Shown in pieces: positions 32,713 through 41,530 of a stretch of 64,000 bases of DNA. The number at the start of each line of letters is the position of its first letter. Position 1 is the stretch's first letter. A program made the translations under genes and the position numbers. The notes under the pieces were generated by a model. The model saw nothing but the letters and a program-made list of their open reading frames with translations, did no database searches and was not told the origin of the DNA. Source of the DNA: Streptomyces sp. V3I8 (GTDB lineage Bacteria > Actinomycetota > Actinomycetes > Streptomycetales > Streptomycetaceae); assembly GCF_030817535.1 (NCBI RefSeq), contig NZ_JAUSZL010000002.1, positions 6,696,001-6,760,000 on the forward strand, given 5' to 3'.

Positions 32713-33035
32713 CCGCCCGTACCCGCGGACGACGGGCCCGGTGCGCGACTCGTGCGAGTTCGGGCACCGGGCGGCCGGTGCGCCTGCAGCGCGGGGTGGT
32801 CCGTGCAGCCCTTCGCGCCGCCGCCCCGACCCCCGGGACGGCCGCGCGGCTCCCGCGCCGGGGACCGGCTACAGCCAGGCCAGGGACGCCGTCCGCGCCA
32901 GGTACACCAGCCTCGGTGCAACTCCGCGTCCGGGGAAGGCCGTTCGGGCGTGTGGGGAGTTGGCTCCACCGGCACCACCACCTCGTGCTGCCCTTGCTGG
33001 CGCCCCCGCGGGCCGCGCGCCAGTGGGCCGGACCG
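32713..33035. other. Gap between ectD and the aminotransferase gene; no gene seen
   Basis: The 323 bases hold the terminator at 32736-32772. Several overlapping reading frames have Arg/Pro/Gly-rich composition without recognisable motifs or ribosome sites. I see no gene in it. Confidence 0.5.
32736..32772 (+). terminator. Terminator after ectABCD
   Basis: GCCCGGTGC (32736-32744) and GCACCGGGC (32764-32772) pair over 9 bp. The 19-base loop itself contains the palindrome ACTCGTGCGAGT. It is 23 bases after the ectD stop. Confidence 0.65.
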
Positions 33036-34085
33036 TCATCCGGACAGGACGTCCAGCAGACGGTCGACGTCGGCGGTCGTGTTGTACAGGTGGAAGGCGG
33101 CCCGCAGATGGCCCGCGCGGTCGGAGACCTCGATGCCCGCCCGGCTCAGGTCCGGCTGCCGGTGGCCGAGTCCCGGCACGGAGACGATGGCCGAGCCCGG
33201 CGCCGGGACCGGCTCCTGCCCGAGAGCGGCGAGACCGGCGCGGAAACGGTCGGCGAGGCCGAGGTCGTGGGCCCGTACGGCGTCCGTCCCCAGCTCCTCG
33301 AGCAGTTCGAGGGAGTGGCGGGCGCCGGCGTACGAGAAGAGGGCGGGGCTCTCGTCGAACCGCCGCGCGGAGTGGGCGAGTTCCTCGACCGGCCCGTAAC
33401 AGCTGTCCCAGGGCTTCTCTCCCGCGACCCAGCCCGCGAAGACCGGCTCGAGTCCGCCGAAGTCCGCCGGAACGACGAGGAAGGCCACGCCCCGCGGGCA
33501 GACGAGCCACTTGAAGGCGACGGAGGAGACGTAGTCGTACGCGTCCGCGTCGATCGGCAGCCATCCGGCGGCCTGGGACGCGTCGACGTACGTACGGGCG
33601 CCGTGTTCGCGCGCCGCTTCGCGCAGCGCCGGCAGGTCGGCGATCCGGCCGTCCGCGGACTGCGCCGCGCTCACCGCGACGAGCGCGGTGCCGGGACGCA
33701 CCGACTCGGCGATCCGCTCCAGCGGCACCGTGCGGACCTTGAGGTCGCGGCGCACATGGAAGGGGTTCACCACGGAGGTGAAGTCGGCCTCGGCGGTGAG
33801 GACCTCGGCGCCGGCGGGCAGCGAGGCGGCGATCAGCGCGGTGTAGACGGCGACCGACGCCCCGGCCGCGACCCGGCTGCCGGGGACGTGCAGCAGGCGG
33901 GCGAAGGAGGCGCGGGCCGCCTCCACATCGGCGAACATGTCCTGCGGCCGGCCGGCCGCCACGGACTCGACGCCGGCCCGCACGGCGGCCACCGCGCGGG
34001 CCGGCAGCAGCCCGGTGGCGGCAGTGTTCAGATAGGTGTTCTTCGCGGCGAACTCGGTACGCACGAGGTTCTCGAAGGTCTCCAT
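33036..34085 (-). CDS. Class V PLP-dependent aminotransferase / cysteine desulfurase-like enzyme
   Basis: This 349-residue fold-type I PLP enzyme has TYLNTAATGLLPARAV at the N-terminus, the PLP Asp in YVDASQAAGWLP and the Schiff-base Lys in SSVAFKWLVCPRGVAF. It belongs to the SufS/NifS-like or isopenicillin-epimerase-like branch, but the usual desulfurase Cys loop is not evident. An aminotransferase, epimerase or lyase role is more likely. ATG 34085 (METFENL) is preferred over the ATG at 34121. It stands alone, 82 bases from the DsbA-type gene, with no clue to a pathway. Confidence 0.78.
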   Translation of the reverse strand: METFENLVRTEFAAKNTYLNTAATGLLPARAVAAVRAGVESVAAGRPQDMFADVEAARASFARLLHVPGSRVAAGASVAVYTALIAASLPAGAEVLTAEADFTSVVNPFHVRRDLKVRTVPLERIAESVRPGTALVAVSAAQSADGRIADLPALREAAREHGARTYVDASQAAGWLPIDADAYDYVSSVAFKWLVCPRGVAFLVVPADFGGLEPVFAGWVAGEKPWDSCYGPVEELAHSARRFDESPALFSYAGARHSLELLEELGTDAVRAHDLGLADRFRAGLAALGQEPVPAPGSAIVSVPGLGHRQPDLSRAGIEVSDRAGHLRAAFHLYNTTADVDRLLDVLSG

Positions 34086-34167
34086 GGGACCACTCTGGAG
34101 CCCGCGGAACCCTTCGTCCATTGCGTTCTTTTACGTGGTTCCGCGTAGGAACGCTTATAGGTGCACG

Positions 34168-34893
34168 TCAGTGCTGGTGGGGCACCGCGCAGCCGTCCGG
34201 GCCGCACGCCTCGGCGCCGTCCTGGCCGGGCCGCTGGATCAGCTTCAGCGGGGAGTGGTTCGCCCACGCCTGCTCCAGGGCCTGGCCGAAGACCTCGGCG
34301 GGCTGGGCACCGGAGACGCCGTACGTGCGGTCCAGCACGAAGAACGGCACGCCGTTCGCGCCGAGCTCGGCGGCCTCGCGCTCGTCGGCGCGGACGGCGT
34401 CGGCGTACGCCGACGGGTCGGCCAGCACCCGGCGGGCCTCGTCCGCGTCCAGGCCGGCGGAGACCGCCAGCCCGACGAGCCGCTCGTCGTCGCCGAAGAC
34501 GGACCGCTCCTCGGCGAAGTTGGCCCGGTACAGGGCCTGGATCAGCTCGTCCTGCCGGCCGCGCTCCTTGGCGAGGTGCAGCAGCCGGTGCATGTCGAAG
34601 GTGCTGCCGTGGTCGCGGTCGCGGGTGCGGTAGTCCAGGCCCTCCGCGGCGGCCTGGGTGCCGAGGTTCTCCTCGCCGGCCTGCGCCTGTGCCTCGCTCA
34701 TGCCGTACTTCTCGGTGAGCATCCGGACGACGGGCTGGATGTCGTCCTTGGCGCGGCCGGGGTCGAGCTCGAAGGAGCGGTGCACGACCTCGACGTCGTC
34801 GCGGTGCGGGAAGGCCTGCAGGGCCTTCTCGAAGCGGGCCTTGCCCACGTAGCACCACGGGCAGGCGATGTCGCTCCAGATCTCGACGCGCAT
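34168..34893 (-). CDS. FrnE-like DsbA-family oxidoreductase
   Basis: This 241-residue thioredoxin-fold protein of the DsbA/FrnE subfamily has the active-site CPWC motif at residues 13-16 (SDIACPWCYVG), a helical insertion, and the cis-Pro in GVPFFVLDRTYGVSGAQP. It lacks a signal peptide, so it acts in the cytoplasm, as S. coelicolor FrnE-type and Deinococcus FrnE do in redox stress. The C-terminal tail CGPDGCAVPHQH is rich in Cys and His and could bind metal. ATG 34893 (MRVEIWSD) fits the family start; an in-frame ATG at 34917 is an alternative. Confidence 0.88.
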   Translation of the reverse strand: MRVEIWSDIACPWCYVGKARFEKALQAFPHRDDVEVVHRSFELDPGRAKDDIQPVVRMLTEKYGMSEAQAQAGEENLGTQAAAEGLDYRTRDRDHGSTFDMHRLLHLAKERGRQDELIQALYRANFAEERSVFGDDERLVGLAVSAGLDADEARRVLADPSAYADAVRADEREAAELGANGVPFFVLDRTYGVSGAQPAEVFGQALEQAWANHSPLKLIQRPGQDGAEACGPDGCAVPHQH

Positions 34894-34989
34894 GTCTCCG
34901 ACACTCCCTTTGTTCACGGTCCGGCCCCGCCGGGTACGTGAACGTTCAAGGTCCGACGGTTCATTCCCCGCGGGCCGGTGGAAGTGCTC

Positions 34990-35064
34990 GCGCAGTTCCC
35001 CGCGCCCCTGAAAAGCGAAAGACCGGGGCGCGGCCCCGTCTCTCAGGGGCGCGGGGAACTGCGC
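34990..35064. repeat. Complete copy of the dispersed hairpin element
   Basis: The 22-base arms at 34990-35011 and 35043-35064 are exact inverse complements (GCGCAGTTCCCCGCGCCCCTGA and partner). The loop carries its own CGGGGCGCGGCCCCG hairpin. This is the best copy of the element in the window and sits between two minus-strand genes, probably ending transcription. Confidence 0.85.
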
Positions 35065-35124
35065 GGCCCGCCCCCGCGGGCCCGCGGGCGACGTCCGTCC
35101 CGCGCGGGCCGGCGGAGCGGACGT

Positions 35125-36171
35125 TCAGGCCGTTGTCAGAGCCGTACGCAGCGCGGCCAGGCAGCGGTCCACGACCGCCTCGTCCGCCGCCGCACCGTAG
35201 TGGTTGACGCGGATCATCGACGACGCCAGCGGCCCGCCGCCCGCGGCCAGCGGAAGGGTGGGGTCCGAAGCCAGCGCCCGACCCACCACACCGGCGGCGT
35301 CGACCCCCGGAGGGGTCCGCAGCGTCGTGGCGACCGGCGCCGCGTCCGAGGCCTCGTACACGTACGGCTCCAGCCCCCCGCCCAGCGCGAGCGCCCCCGC
35401 ACGGGTGGCGGCGGCCGCCGACGCGTGGCGGGCCGTCACCGTCTCCAGCCCCTCCGCCTCGATCCGCTCCACGCACGCCTCCAGCGCCAGCATCTCCAGC
35501 TGCGCAGGAGCGTGCGGCAGCACCGTGCGCCCGGCGTCGACCCACCGCTCCTTCCAGTCCAGCAGCGACAGGTAGGAGCGCCGCGGAGCGTGCGGGTTCG
35601 CGGCCATCCGGGCCCACGCCCGCTCGCTCACCGACACCGCCGAGACCCCTGCGGGCCCGCCCATCGCCTTCTGCGCCCCGATCACGCACAGGTCCACGCC
35701 CCACGCGTCCGGCAGCACCGGCTCGGCGCCGATCGAGGCCACCGCGTCCAGGTAGAAGAGCGCGCCGTGCTCGCGTACGGCCTCGCCGATCTGCGCGACC
35801 GGGTTGGTGTTCCCGGTGGCCGCCTCCGCGTGCACCAGGGAGACGAAATCGATCTCCGGGTGCTCGGCGAGGGCCTCGCGGACCTGCGCGGCCGTGACCG
35901 CCGTGTGGAAGGGGACCGCCAGGTCGTGCACGGTCGCACCGCAGTCCCGCAGCCAGTCGCCGAACGTCTGCCCGTACGGACCCGTGATCACGTTGAGGGC
36001 CGTCGTGCCGGGACCCGCGGCGCCACGGATGGCCCCCTCCAGCGGCAGCAGTGCCTCGCCCTGCGTGATCACGACGTCCTGCGAGGTGGAGAGCAGCCGC
36101 GCCACCCGGTCCTCGATCGCCGCGAAGTGCGCCGCGCTCAGCGGTGCGAGGTCCAGGAAGGGATGGTTCAC
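35125..36171 (-). CDS. Class V aminotransferase (alanine/serine-glyoxylate type)
   Basis: This 348-residue PLP enzyme has LVHAEAATGNTNPV, the PLP-binding Asp in ALFYLDAVASIGAEP, the Schiff-base Lys in CVIGAQKAMGGPAGVS, and a C-terminal SSMIRVNHYG. It resembles the alanine-glyoxylate or purine-catabolic (S)-ureidoglycine-glyoxylate aminotransferases. GTG 36171 (VNHPFLDLAPL) has GAAGAGAG 7 bases ahead; the longer frame to 36273 runs into the promoter of the ABC operon and was rejected. It is divergent from the amino-acid ABC transporter, which suggests that its amino acid substrate may be imported by that system. Confidence 0.85.
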   Translation of the reverse strand: MNHPFLDLAPLSAAHFAAIEDRVARLLSTSQDVVITQGEALLPLEGAIRGAAGPGTTALNVITGPYGQTFGDWLRDCGATVHDLAVPFHTAVTAAQVREALAEHPEIDFVSLVHAEAATGNTNPVAQIGEAVREHGALFYLDAVASIGAEPVLPDAWGVDLCVIGAQKAMGGPAGVSAVSVSERAWARMAANPHAPRRSYLSLLDWKERWVDAGRTVLPHAPAQLEMLALEACVERIEAEGLETVTARHASAAAATRAGALALGGGLEPYVYEASDAAPVATTLRTPPGVDAAGVVGRALASDPTLPLAAGGGPLASSMIRVNHYGAAADEAVVDRCLAALRTALTTA

Positions 36172-36280
36172 GGCGTTGCTCTCTTCACTCACGGGGTAGG
36201 CAGCAACGAGCGTAACCGCCGTCCCGCCGGCCGTCCCCCCGGCGATCACGGGGCCGGGTGCCGACCGGGCCATGGGATCG

Positions 36281-36297
36281 GTTTGAGAGCCTCAAAC
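36281..36297. promoter_or_regulatory. Palindromic operator over the ABC promoter
   Basis: GTTTGAG and CTCAAAC (36281-36287 and 36291-36297) are exact inverse complements around AGC. The palindrome covers the -35 box of the promoter at 36283-36310, a geometry for repression. The regulator is not in the immediate neighbourhood. Confidence 0.6.
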
Positions 36298-36310
36298 AAA
36301 TCCTTATAAT
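36283..36310 (+). promoter_or_regulatory. Near-consensus sigma-70 promoter of the amino-acid ABC operon
   Basis: TTGAGA (36283-36288), a 16-base spacer and TATAAT (36305-36310) lie 37 bases before the GTG start. A consensus -10 is unusual in Streptomyces and predicts strong vegetative transcription when the overlapping palindrome is free. Confidence 0.7.
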
Positions 36311-36346
36311 CAGAAGCCACAGTTCCCCCACAGGAGGTCACCCCTC

Positions 36347-37195
36347 GTGAAGACCGTCCCCGCGCGCCGGACCCGCATCCTGGCCGCCATCACCGCGACG
36401 GCCGGGCTGCTGCTCGTCGCAGGCTGCTCCTCGGACGACGACGGGGGCAAGAAGACCACCGCGAACGGGGTCGAACTCGTCAAGAGCGGACAGCTCACCA
36501 CCTGCACGCACCTGCCGTATCCGCCGTTCCAGTCGGTGATCGACGGCAAGGAGCAGGGCTTCGACGTCGCGCTCGTCGACCTGGTGGCCGAGGACCTGGG
36601 CGTGAAGCAGCACATCCTCGACCAGCCCTTCGAGAACTTCAAGACCGGCGGATCCCTCAACTCCGGCCAGTGCGACCTCGCCGCGGCCGGTATGACGATC
36701 ACCGAGGAGCGCAAGAAGAACGTCGCCTTCTCCGACCCGTACTTCGAGGCCACCCAGGGCATCCTGGCCGACAAGAAGAGCGGCATCTCCTCCCTCGCGG
36801 ACCTCAAGGGCAAGAAGGTCGGCGCGCAGGCGCAGACCACCGGCGAGGAGTTCGCGAAGAGCAAGGGCCTGAACCCGGTCTCCTTCGAGTCCTCGGACGC
36901 CCTCCTCAACGGCCTGCGCACCGGCCAGGTCAAGGCCGTCGTCATCGACTACCCGGTCGTCCAGGGCTGGCTGAAGGACAAGGCCAACGCCGCCGCCTTC
37001 GAGGTCGCCGACAACATCAACACCGGTGAGGAGTACGGCTTCACCATGAAGAAGGGCAACACCAAGCTCCTCGAAGCCGTCAACAAGGCGCTGGCGGACG
37101 CGAAGTCGGACGGCACGTACAAGAAGCTGTACGAGAAGTGGATCGGCCCGTACGACGAGAACGCCGCCTCCGCTTCCCCGTCCGCCTCCTCATGA
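36347..37195 (+). CDS. Amino-acid ABC transporter substrate-binding lipoprotein
   Basis: This 282-residue family-3 solute-binding protein has a signal peptide and lipobox LLVAGC near residue 26. The mature part is a two-lobe binding domain ([55 protein letters not shown]). The GTG at 36347 follows a full AGGAGG at 36332-36337. It captures a polar amino acid outside the cell for the permease and ATPase that follow. Operon of three genes with GTGA/ATGA overlaps. Confidence 0.94.
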   Translation: MKTVPARRTRILAAITATAGLLLVAGCSSDDDGGKKTTANGVELVKSGQLTTCTHLPYPPFQSVIDGKEQGFDVALVDLVAEDLGVKQHILDQPFENFKTGGSLNSGQCDLAAAGMTITEERKKNVAFSDPYFEATQGILADKKSGISSLADLKGKKVGAQAQTTGEEFAKSKGLNPVSFESSDALLNGLRTGQVKAVVIDYPVVQGWLKDKANAAAFEVADNINTGEEYGFTMKKGNTKLLEAVNKALADAKSDGTYKKLYEKWIGPYDENAASASPSASS

Positions 37196-38025
37196 GCGAG
37201 GCCGGCACCCGGGACCGGCCCCGCCGGAAAGGCCTGAGCAGGCGGCAGAAGCGGGCCGTGTCGCGCGGCGTCCAGTACGCGGTGTTCGTCGCCGCGCTGG
37301 TCGCCTTCGGCGTCACGGCCGACTGGGAGCAGCTGCGCAACCAGTTCGCGCAGGTCGACCTGGCCGAGCGGATGTTCCCGGACATCATCACGCTGGCTCT
37401 GAAGAACACCGTCCTCTACACAGTGTCCGGCTTCGTCTTCGGCCTCGTCCTCGGCGTGGTCGTCGCCCTGATGCGGCTCTCGTCGGTCGGCCCGTACCGC
37501 TGGCTGGCCGGCATCTACATCGAGATCTTCCGCGGACTGCCCGCCCTGCTGATCTTCATCTTCGTGGGCGTCGCCGTGCCACTGGCGTTCCCCGGCACGG
37601 AGATCCCCGGCGGCACGTACGGGAAGGTCGCGCTCGCGCTCGGCCTGGTGGCCGCCGCGTACATGGCGGAGACGATCCGCGCCGGCATCCAGGCCGTCCC
37701 CAAGGGGCAGATGGAGGCGGCCCGTTCGCTGGGCTTCTCCCATGCCCGGGCGATGGTCTCCATCGTCATCCCGCAGGCGTTCCGCATCGTGATCCCGCCG
37801 CTCACCAACGAGTTGGTCCTCCTGTTCAAGGACTCCTCGCTGGTGCTGTTCCTCGGGGTCACCCTGGAGGAGCGCGAACTGTCCAAGTTCGGGCGCGACC
37901 TGGCCAGCGAGACCGCCAACTCCACACCGATCCTGGTGGCGGGCCTGTGCTACCTGCTGGTCACGATCCCGCTCGGTTTCGTCGTACGCCGCCTCGAGAC
38001 GAAGGCCGGGGAGGCCACCAAGTGA
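37192..38025 (+). CDS. Amino-acid ABC transporter permease (HisM/GlnP type)
   Basis: This 277-residue membrane protein has a long basic cytoplasmic head and about six membrane segments. The HAAT permease signature is [20 protein letters not shown] and the EAA loop is [25 protein letters not shown] 37192 overlaps the stop of the binding-protein gene. The single permease gene suggests a homodimer channel. Confidence 0.94.
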   Translation: MSEAGTRDRPRRKGLSRRQKRAVSRGVQYAVFVAALVAFGVTADWEQLRNQFAQVDLAERMFPDIITLALKNTVLYTVSGFVFGLVLGVVVALMRLSSVGPYRWLAGIYIEIFRGLPALLIFIFVGVAVPLAFPGTEIPGGTYGKVALALGLVAAAYMAETIRAGIQAVPKGQMEAARSLGFSHARAMVSIVIPQAFRIVIPPLTNELVLLFKDSSLVLFLGVTLEERELSKFGRDLASETANSTPILVAGLCYLLVTIPLGFVVRRLETKAGEATK

Positions 38026-38849
38026 ACACCGAGAAGAGCGACGACGGCCGGGACGGCGGCGGTACGCCGGAGATCCGGGTCCGCGGTCTGCGCAAGGCCT
38101 TCGGCGACAACGAGGTGCTGCGCGGCATCGACCTGGAGGTCGGCGCCGGTGAGGTGGTGTGCGTCATCGGCCCCTCCGGTTCCGGCAAGTCGACCCTGCT
38201 GCGCTGCGTGAACCTCCTGGAGGAGCCGACCGGCGGGCAGGTCTTCGTCGGCGGCACCGAGATCACCGACCCGGACGTCGACATCGATGCCGTACGCCGC
38301 CGGATCGGCATGGTCTTCCAGCAGTTCAACCTCTTCCCGCACCTGACGGTGACCGACAACCTGACGCTGCCGCAGCGCCGGGTGCTGGGCCGGGGCAAGG
38401 AGGAGGCCGCGCAGGTCGCCGCCGAGAACCTGCGGCGCGTCGGGCTCTCCGAGAAGGCGACGGCCTATCCCGGCTCGCTCTCCGGCGGCCAGCAGCAGCG
38501 CGTCGCCATCGCCCGGGCGCTCGCCATGGGCCCCGAGGTGATGCTCTTCGACGAGCCCACCTCGGCGCTCGACCCGGAACTGGTCGGGGACGTCCTCGCC
38601 GTGATGCGGATGCTCGCCGACGAGGGCATGACCATGATGGTCGTCACCCACGAGATGTCCTTCGCACGCGAGGTCGCCGACCGGGTCGTCTTCATGGACG
38701 GCGGCGTCATCGTGGAGCAGGGCCCCCCGGCCCAGGTCATCGGCGCCCCGACTCACGACCGGACCCGCCACTTCCTCTCCCGCCTGCTGGACCCGGCGAT
38801 GGCGGACGTGGAGGAGGGAACCCCGGACCGGTCGGGCAAGCCCCTTTAG
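38022..38849 (+). CDS. Amino-acid ABC transporter ATP-binding protein (GlnQ type)
   Basis: This 275-residue ABC ATPase has a Walker A (GPSGSGKST), Q-loop ([12 protein letters not shown]), signature ([15 protein letters not shown]) and Walker B ([14 protein letters not shown]). The His switch is in VVTHEMSFA. The N-terminus bears an extra acidic stretch ([11 protein letters not shown]). GTG 38022 overlaps the permease stop. It completes a standard three-gene importer. Confidence 0.95.
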   Translation: MNTEKSDDGRDGGGTPEIRVRGLRKAFGDNEVLRGIDLEVGAGEVVCVIGPSGSGKSTLLRCVNLLEEPTGGQVFVGGTEITDPDVDIDAVRRRIGMVFQQFNLFPHLTVTDNLTLPQRRVLGRGKEEAAQVAAENLRRVGLSEKATAYPGSLSGGQQQRVAIARALAMGPEVMLFDEPTSALDPELVGDVLAVMRMLADEGMTMMVVTHEMSFAREVADRVVFMDGGVIVEQGPPAQVIGAPTHDRTRHFLSRLLDPAMADVEEGTPDRSGKPL

Positions 38850-38885
38850 AGGCGCGGAGAACTGCGCGGCCGGCCCTCGCCGGCC
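38850..38885. repeat. Dispersed element, single degenerate arm
   Basis: GAGGCGCGGAGAACTGCGCGGCC (about 38850-38872) matches the 3' arm of the dispersed hairpin element with a few substitutions, right after the ABC operon stop codon. Confidence 0.55.
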
Positions 38886-38938
38886 GGCCCCACCGGCCTG
38901 CAGCCGACGCACATGCCTGACGAACTAGGCTGCCGCAC

Positions 38939-40030
38939 ATGAGTGAACAGCCGGCGGTACTGCACGTGAAGGGCCGGGTACTGGTCGCCCCCGACGACGC
39001 CAGGGACGAACTCTGGGTCGTCGGCGGCAAGGTCACGTACGAGCGGCCCGCCGCCGCCCGGGACGTCCGTACCCTCGACGGCTGGGTCCTGCCGGGGCTG
39101 GTGGACGCCCACTGCCACGTGGGCCTCGGCCCGCACGGCGCGGTCCCCGACGACGAGTCGCAGAAGCAGGCCCTGGCCGACCGGGAGGCCGGGGCGCTGC
39201 TGCTCCGGGACGCGGGTTCGCCCGCGGACACCCGGTGGGCCGACGACCGCGACGACCTCCCGAAGATCATCAGGGCGGGCCGCCACATCGCCCGCACCCG
39301 CCGCTACATCCGCGGCTTCGCGCACGAGATCGAGCCGGCCGACCTGGTCGCGTACGTGGCCCGGGAGGCCCGCCGCGCGGACGGCTGGGTCAAGCTGGTG
39401 GGTGACTGGATCGACCGCGGAACGGGCGATCTCGCCGCCTGCTGGCCGCGCGACGCGGTCGAGGCGGCGATCGCCGAGGCACACCGGCTCGGCGCCCGCG
39501 TCACCGCGCACTGCTTCGCCGAGGACTCGCTGCGGGACCTCGTCGAGGCGGGCATCGACTGCGTCGAGCACGCCACCGGGCTGACCGAGGACACGATCCC
39601 GCTCTTCGCCGAACGAGGCGTCGCGATCGTCCCGACCCTCGTCAACATCGCGACCTTCCCGCGGCTCGCCGCCGCGGGCGACGCCGGCTACCCGCGGTGG
39701 TCCGCGCACATGCGGCGGCTGCACGAGCGGCGCTACGACACCGTGCGCGCCGCCTACGACGCCGGCATCCCGGTGTTCGTCGGCACCGACGCGGGTGGCA
39801 CGCTCCCGCACGGTCTGGTGGCGGCGGAGGTCGCCGAGCTGGTGACCGCCGGCATCCCGCCCGTGGCCGCGCTCTCGGCCACCACCTGGGGTGCCCGCGC
39901 CTGGCTGGGACGGCCCGGCCTGGAGGAGGGCGCTCCGGCCGACCTCGTCGTGTACGAAGAGGATCCGCGGGCGGACGTCCGCGTCCTCGCGGCCCCGAGC
40001 CGGGTGGTCCTCAACGGCCGGGTCCACTGA
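38939..40030 (+). CDS. Amidohydrolase-superfamily metal-dependent hydrolase
   Basis: This 363-residue cyclic amidohydrolase has the metal ligands HxH in VDAHCHVG, His in RVTAHCFAE, His in CVEHATGL and the catalytic Asp in FVGTDAGGTLPHG. The imidazolonepropionase/dipeptidase-like branch is the closest by motif (TWGARAWLGRPGLEEGAPADLVVYEEDP). The substrate is unknown, and no partner gene is adjacent. ATG 38939 is 12 bases after a short CGAACTAGG stretch, a weak ribosome site. Confidence 0.83.
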   Translation: MSEQPAVLHVKGRVLVAPDDARDELWVVGGKVTYERPAAARDVRTLDGWVLPGLVDAHCHVGLGPHGAVPDDESQKQALADREAGALLLRDAGSPADTRWADDRDDLPKIIRAGRHIARTRRYIRGFAHEIEPADLVAYVAREARRADGWVKLVGDWIDRGTGDLAACWPRDAVEAAIAEAHRLGARVTAHCFAEDSLRDLVEAGIDCVEHATGLTEDTIPLFAERGVAIVPTLVNIATFPRLAAAGDAGYPRWSAHMRRLHERRYDTVRAAYDAGIPVFVGTDAGGTLPHGLVAAEVAELVTAGIPPVAALSATTWGARAWLGRPGLEEGAPADLVVYEEDPRADVRVLAAPSRVVLNGRVH

Positions 40031-40100
40031 CACAGAGTGACCGCGAGCGCGGGTGTGCGGGATCCGTCCTCCCTCTGCCGCCCGGAGGAACGTACGTGCC

Positions 40101-40199
40101 GGGTGATTCGAGGCGACCCCGTACGTCGCGGGTGGGGCGGTCGCGCTGCTCGCCGCGGGGGGTGGGGCGGTGGCCCTGTCCCGGCGTCGGAGGGGCTGA
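40101..40199 (+). pseudogene. Possible remnant of a membrane-anchored protein tail
   Basis: The frame ending at the TGA 40197-40199 reads YVAGGAVALLAAGGGAVALSRRRRG before the stop: a hydrophobic stretch followed by a short basic tail. That is the plan of the C-terminal anchor of sortase or single-pass surface proteins. A stop lies about 90 bases upstream in frame, so nothing else of the gene survives. This is weak evidence. Confidence 0.3.
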
Positions 40200-40263
40200 C
40201 CACCTAGGGGCGCCCCCCGACGGGCCGGGTCGCGTGTCGGCTGCGGGCCGGTGGGGGCCGGTC

Positions 40264-40331
40264 GCGCAGTTCCCCGCGCCCCCGGCGGGGCGGGGCGCAG
40301 CCCCGGTTTTCAGGGGCGCGGGGAACTGCGC
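40264..40331. repeat. Dispersed hairpin element before the cobalamin block
   Basis: The 19-base arms at 40264-40282 and 40313-40331 are exact inverse complements of the same element as at 34990-35064; the loop contains a GGCGGGGCGGGGCGCAGCCCC segment. It lies between the convergent amidohydrolase and cobC-like genes and can terminate both. Confidence 0.85.
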
Positions 40332-40366
40332 GAGCAACCCCTACCGGCCTGCGGGTGCGGCGGGCG

Positions 40367-41530
40367 TCAGCCGTGGGTTCCCCGGTCCGCGCCGCCGGCG
40401 AGGGTCAGGGACTGGTCCAGGGCCTGGAGGAAGCGGTTGACCGTGGCGCGGTCACGGACCGCCAGGCGGAGCCAGGTGTCGTCCAGCCCCGGGAACGTGT
40501 CACCGCGCCGCACCGCGAAGCCGAGCCGGCGCAGCCGGGTGCGCACAGCCGTCGCCCCGGGCAGGCCGACCAGGACGAACGGCCCCTCCGCGGGCCCGAC
40601 GACCCGGACGCCGTCGGACGCGAACTCCGCGAGCCCGGCCAGCAGATGCGCCCGGTCCGTGGCCACACGGCACGCCGCCCGCGCCTGCTCGGCGAGGGCC
40701 GGCCCGGTCATGCACGCCTCCGCGGCGGCCAGCGCCGGCGTGGACACCGGCCACAGCGGCTGCCCCCGCCCGAGCTCACCGATCGTCCCGGGCGCCGCCA
40801 GCACGTACCCGATCCGCAGCCCCGCGAGCCCCCACGTCTTCGTGAGGCTGCGCAGCACCACGAGCCCCGGCACGTCGGTGCGCCCCGCGAGGGCCTCCCG
40901 CTCGTCCGGCACCGCGTCCATGAACGCCTCGTCCACCACCAACGTCCGCCCCGGACGCGCCAGTGCGGTGATCGAGGCGGCCCGATGGAGGACGGACGTG
41001 GGATTGGTCGGGTTGCCGATCACGACCAGGTCCGCCTCCTCGGGAACGGCCGACGGATCGAGCCGGAACCCCTCCTCGGGCCGCAGCAGTACCCGGTCCA
41101 CCCGGTGCCCCGCGTCCCGCAGCGCCGCCTCCGGCTCGGTGAACTGCGGGTGCACGACCACCGGGTGACGGACCTTCAGCGCGCGGGCGAGCAGCACGAA
41201 GGCCTCGGCGGCCCCGGCCGTGAGCAGCACCCGCTCCACGGGCAGCCCGTGGCGCGCCGCGACGGCGGCCCGCGCGGCCCGCCCGTCCGGGTAGGCGGCC
41301 AGCCCGCCCAGCGACCCGGCGATGTGCTCGCGCAGCCAGTCCGGGGGAGTGCCGGCCCGGACGTTCACCGCGAGGTCGACCAGCGCCGAGCCGTCGTCCC
41401 GCACCTCCGCGTCACCGTGGTGCCGGAGGTCGTACGACCACGGCGACGGCGGTGCCTGCCCGCCGGAGCCGGTGCCCCGCGGACCGGAGCCGCCGTCCCC
41501 GCCGCCGTTGCCGCCGCTGTCAGTGCGCAT
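40367..41530 (-). CDS. cobC: CobC-like PLP-dependent L-threonine-phosphate decarboxylase / aminotransferase
   Basis: This 387-residue fold-type I enzyme is like histidinol-phosphate aminotransferase. Its PLP motifs are VIGNPTNPTSV, LVVDEAFMDAVPDE and SLTKTWGLAGLRIGYV with the Schiff-base Lys. Rv2231c/CobC-family members in actinobacterial cobalamin clusters make (R)-1-amino-2-propanol phosphate for the nucleotide loop. A Gly-rich head (SGGNGGGDGGSG) precedes the catalytic domain. It begins inside the end of the cbiX gene (11-base overlap) and is the last gene of the second cobalamin unit. Confidence 0.85.
   Translation of the reverse strand: MRTDSGGNGGGDGGSGPRGTGSGGQAPPSPWSYDLRHHGDAEVRDDGSALVDLAVNVRAGTPPDWLREHIAGSLGGLAAYPDGRAARAAVAARHGLPVERVLLTAGAAEAFVLLARALKVRHPVVVHPQFTEPEAALRDAGHRVDRVLLRPEEGFRLDPSAVPEEADLVVIGNPTNPTSVLHRAASITALARPGRTLVVDEAFMDAVPDEREALAGRTDVPGLVVLRSLTKTWGLAGLRIGYVLAAPGTIGELGRGQPLWPVSTPALAAAEACMTGPALAEQARAACRVATDRAHLLAGLAEFASDGVRVVGPAEGPFVLVGLPGATAVRTRLRRLGFAVRRGDTFPGLDDTWLRLAVRDRATVNRFLQALDQSLTLAGGADRGTHG

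Noticed and set aside
32713..33035. Possible gene after ectD (frames such as one ending in RLVYLARTASLAWL)
   Set aside because: No ribosome site, no family signature, and three overlapping frames look equally Arg/Pro-rich.
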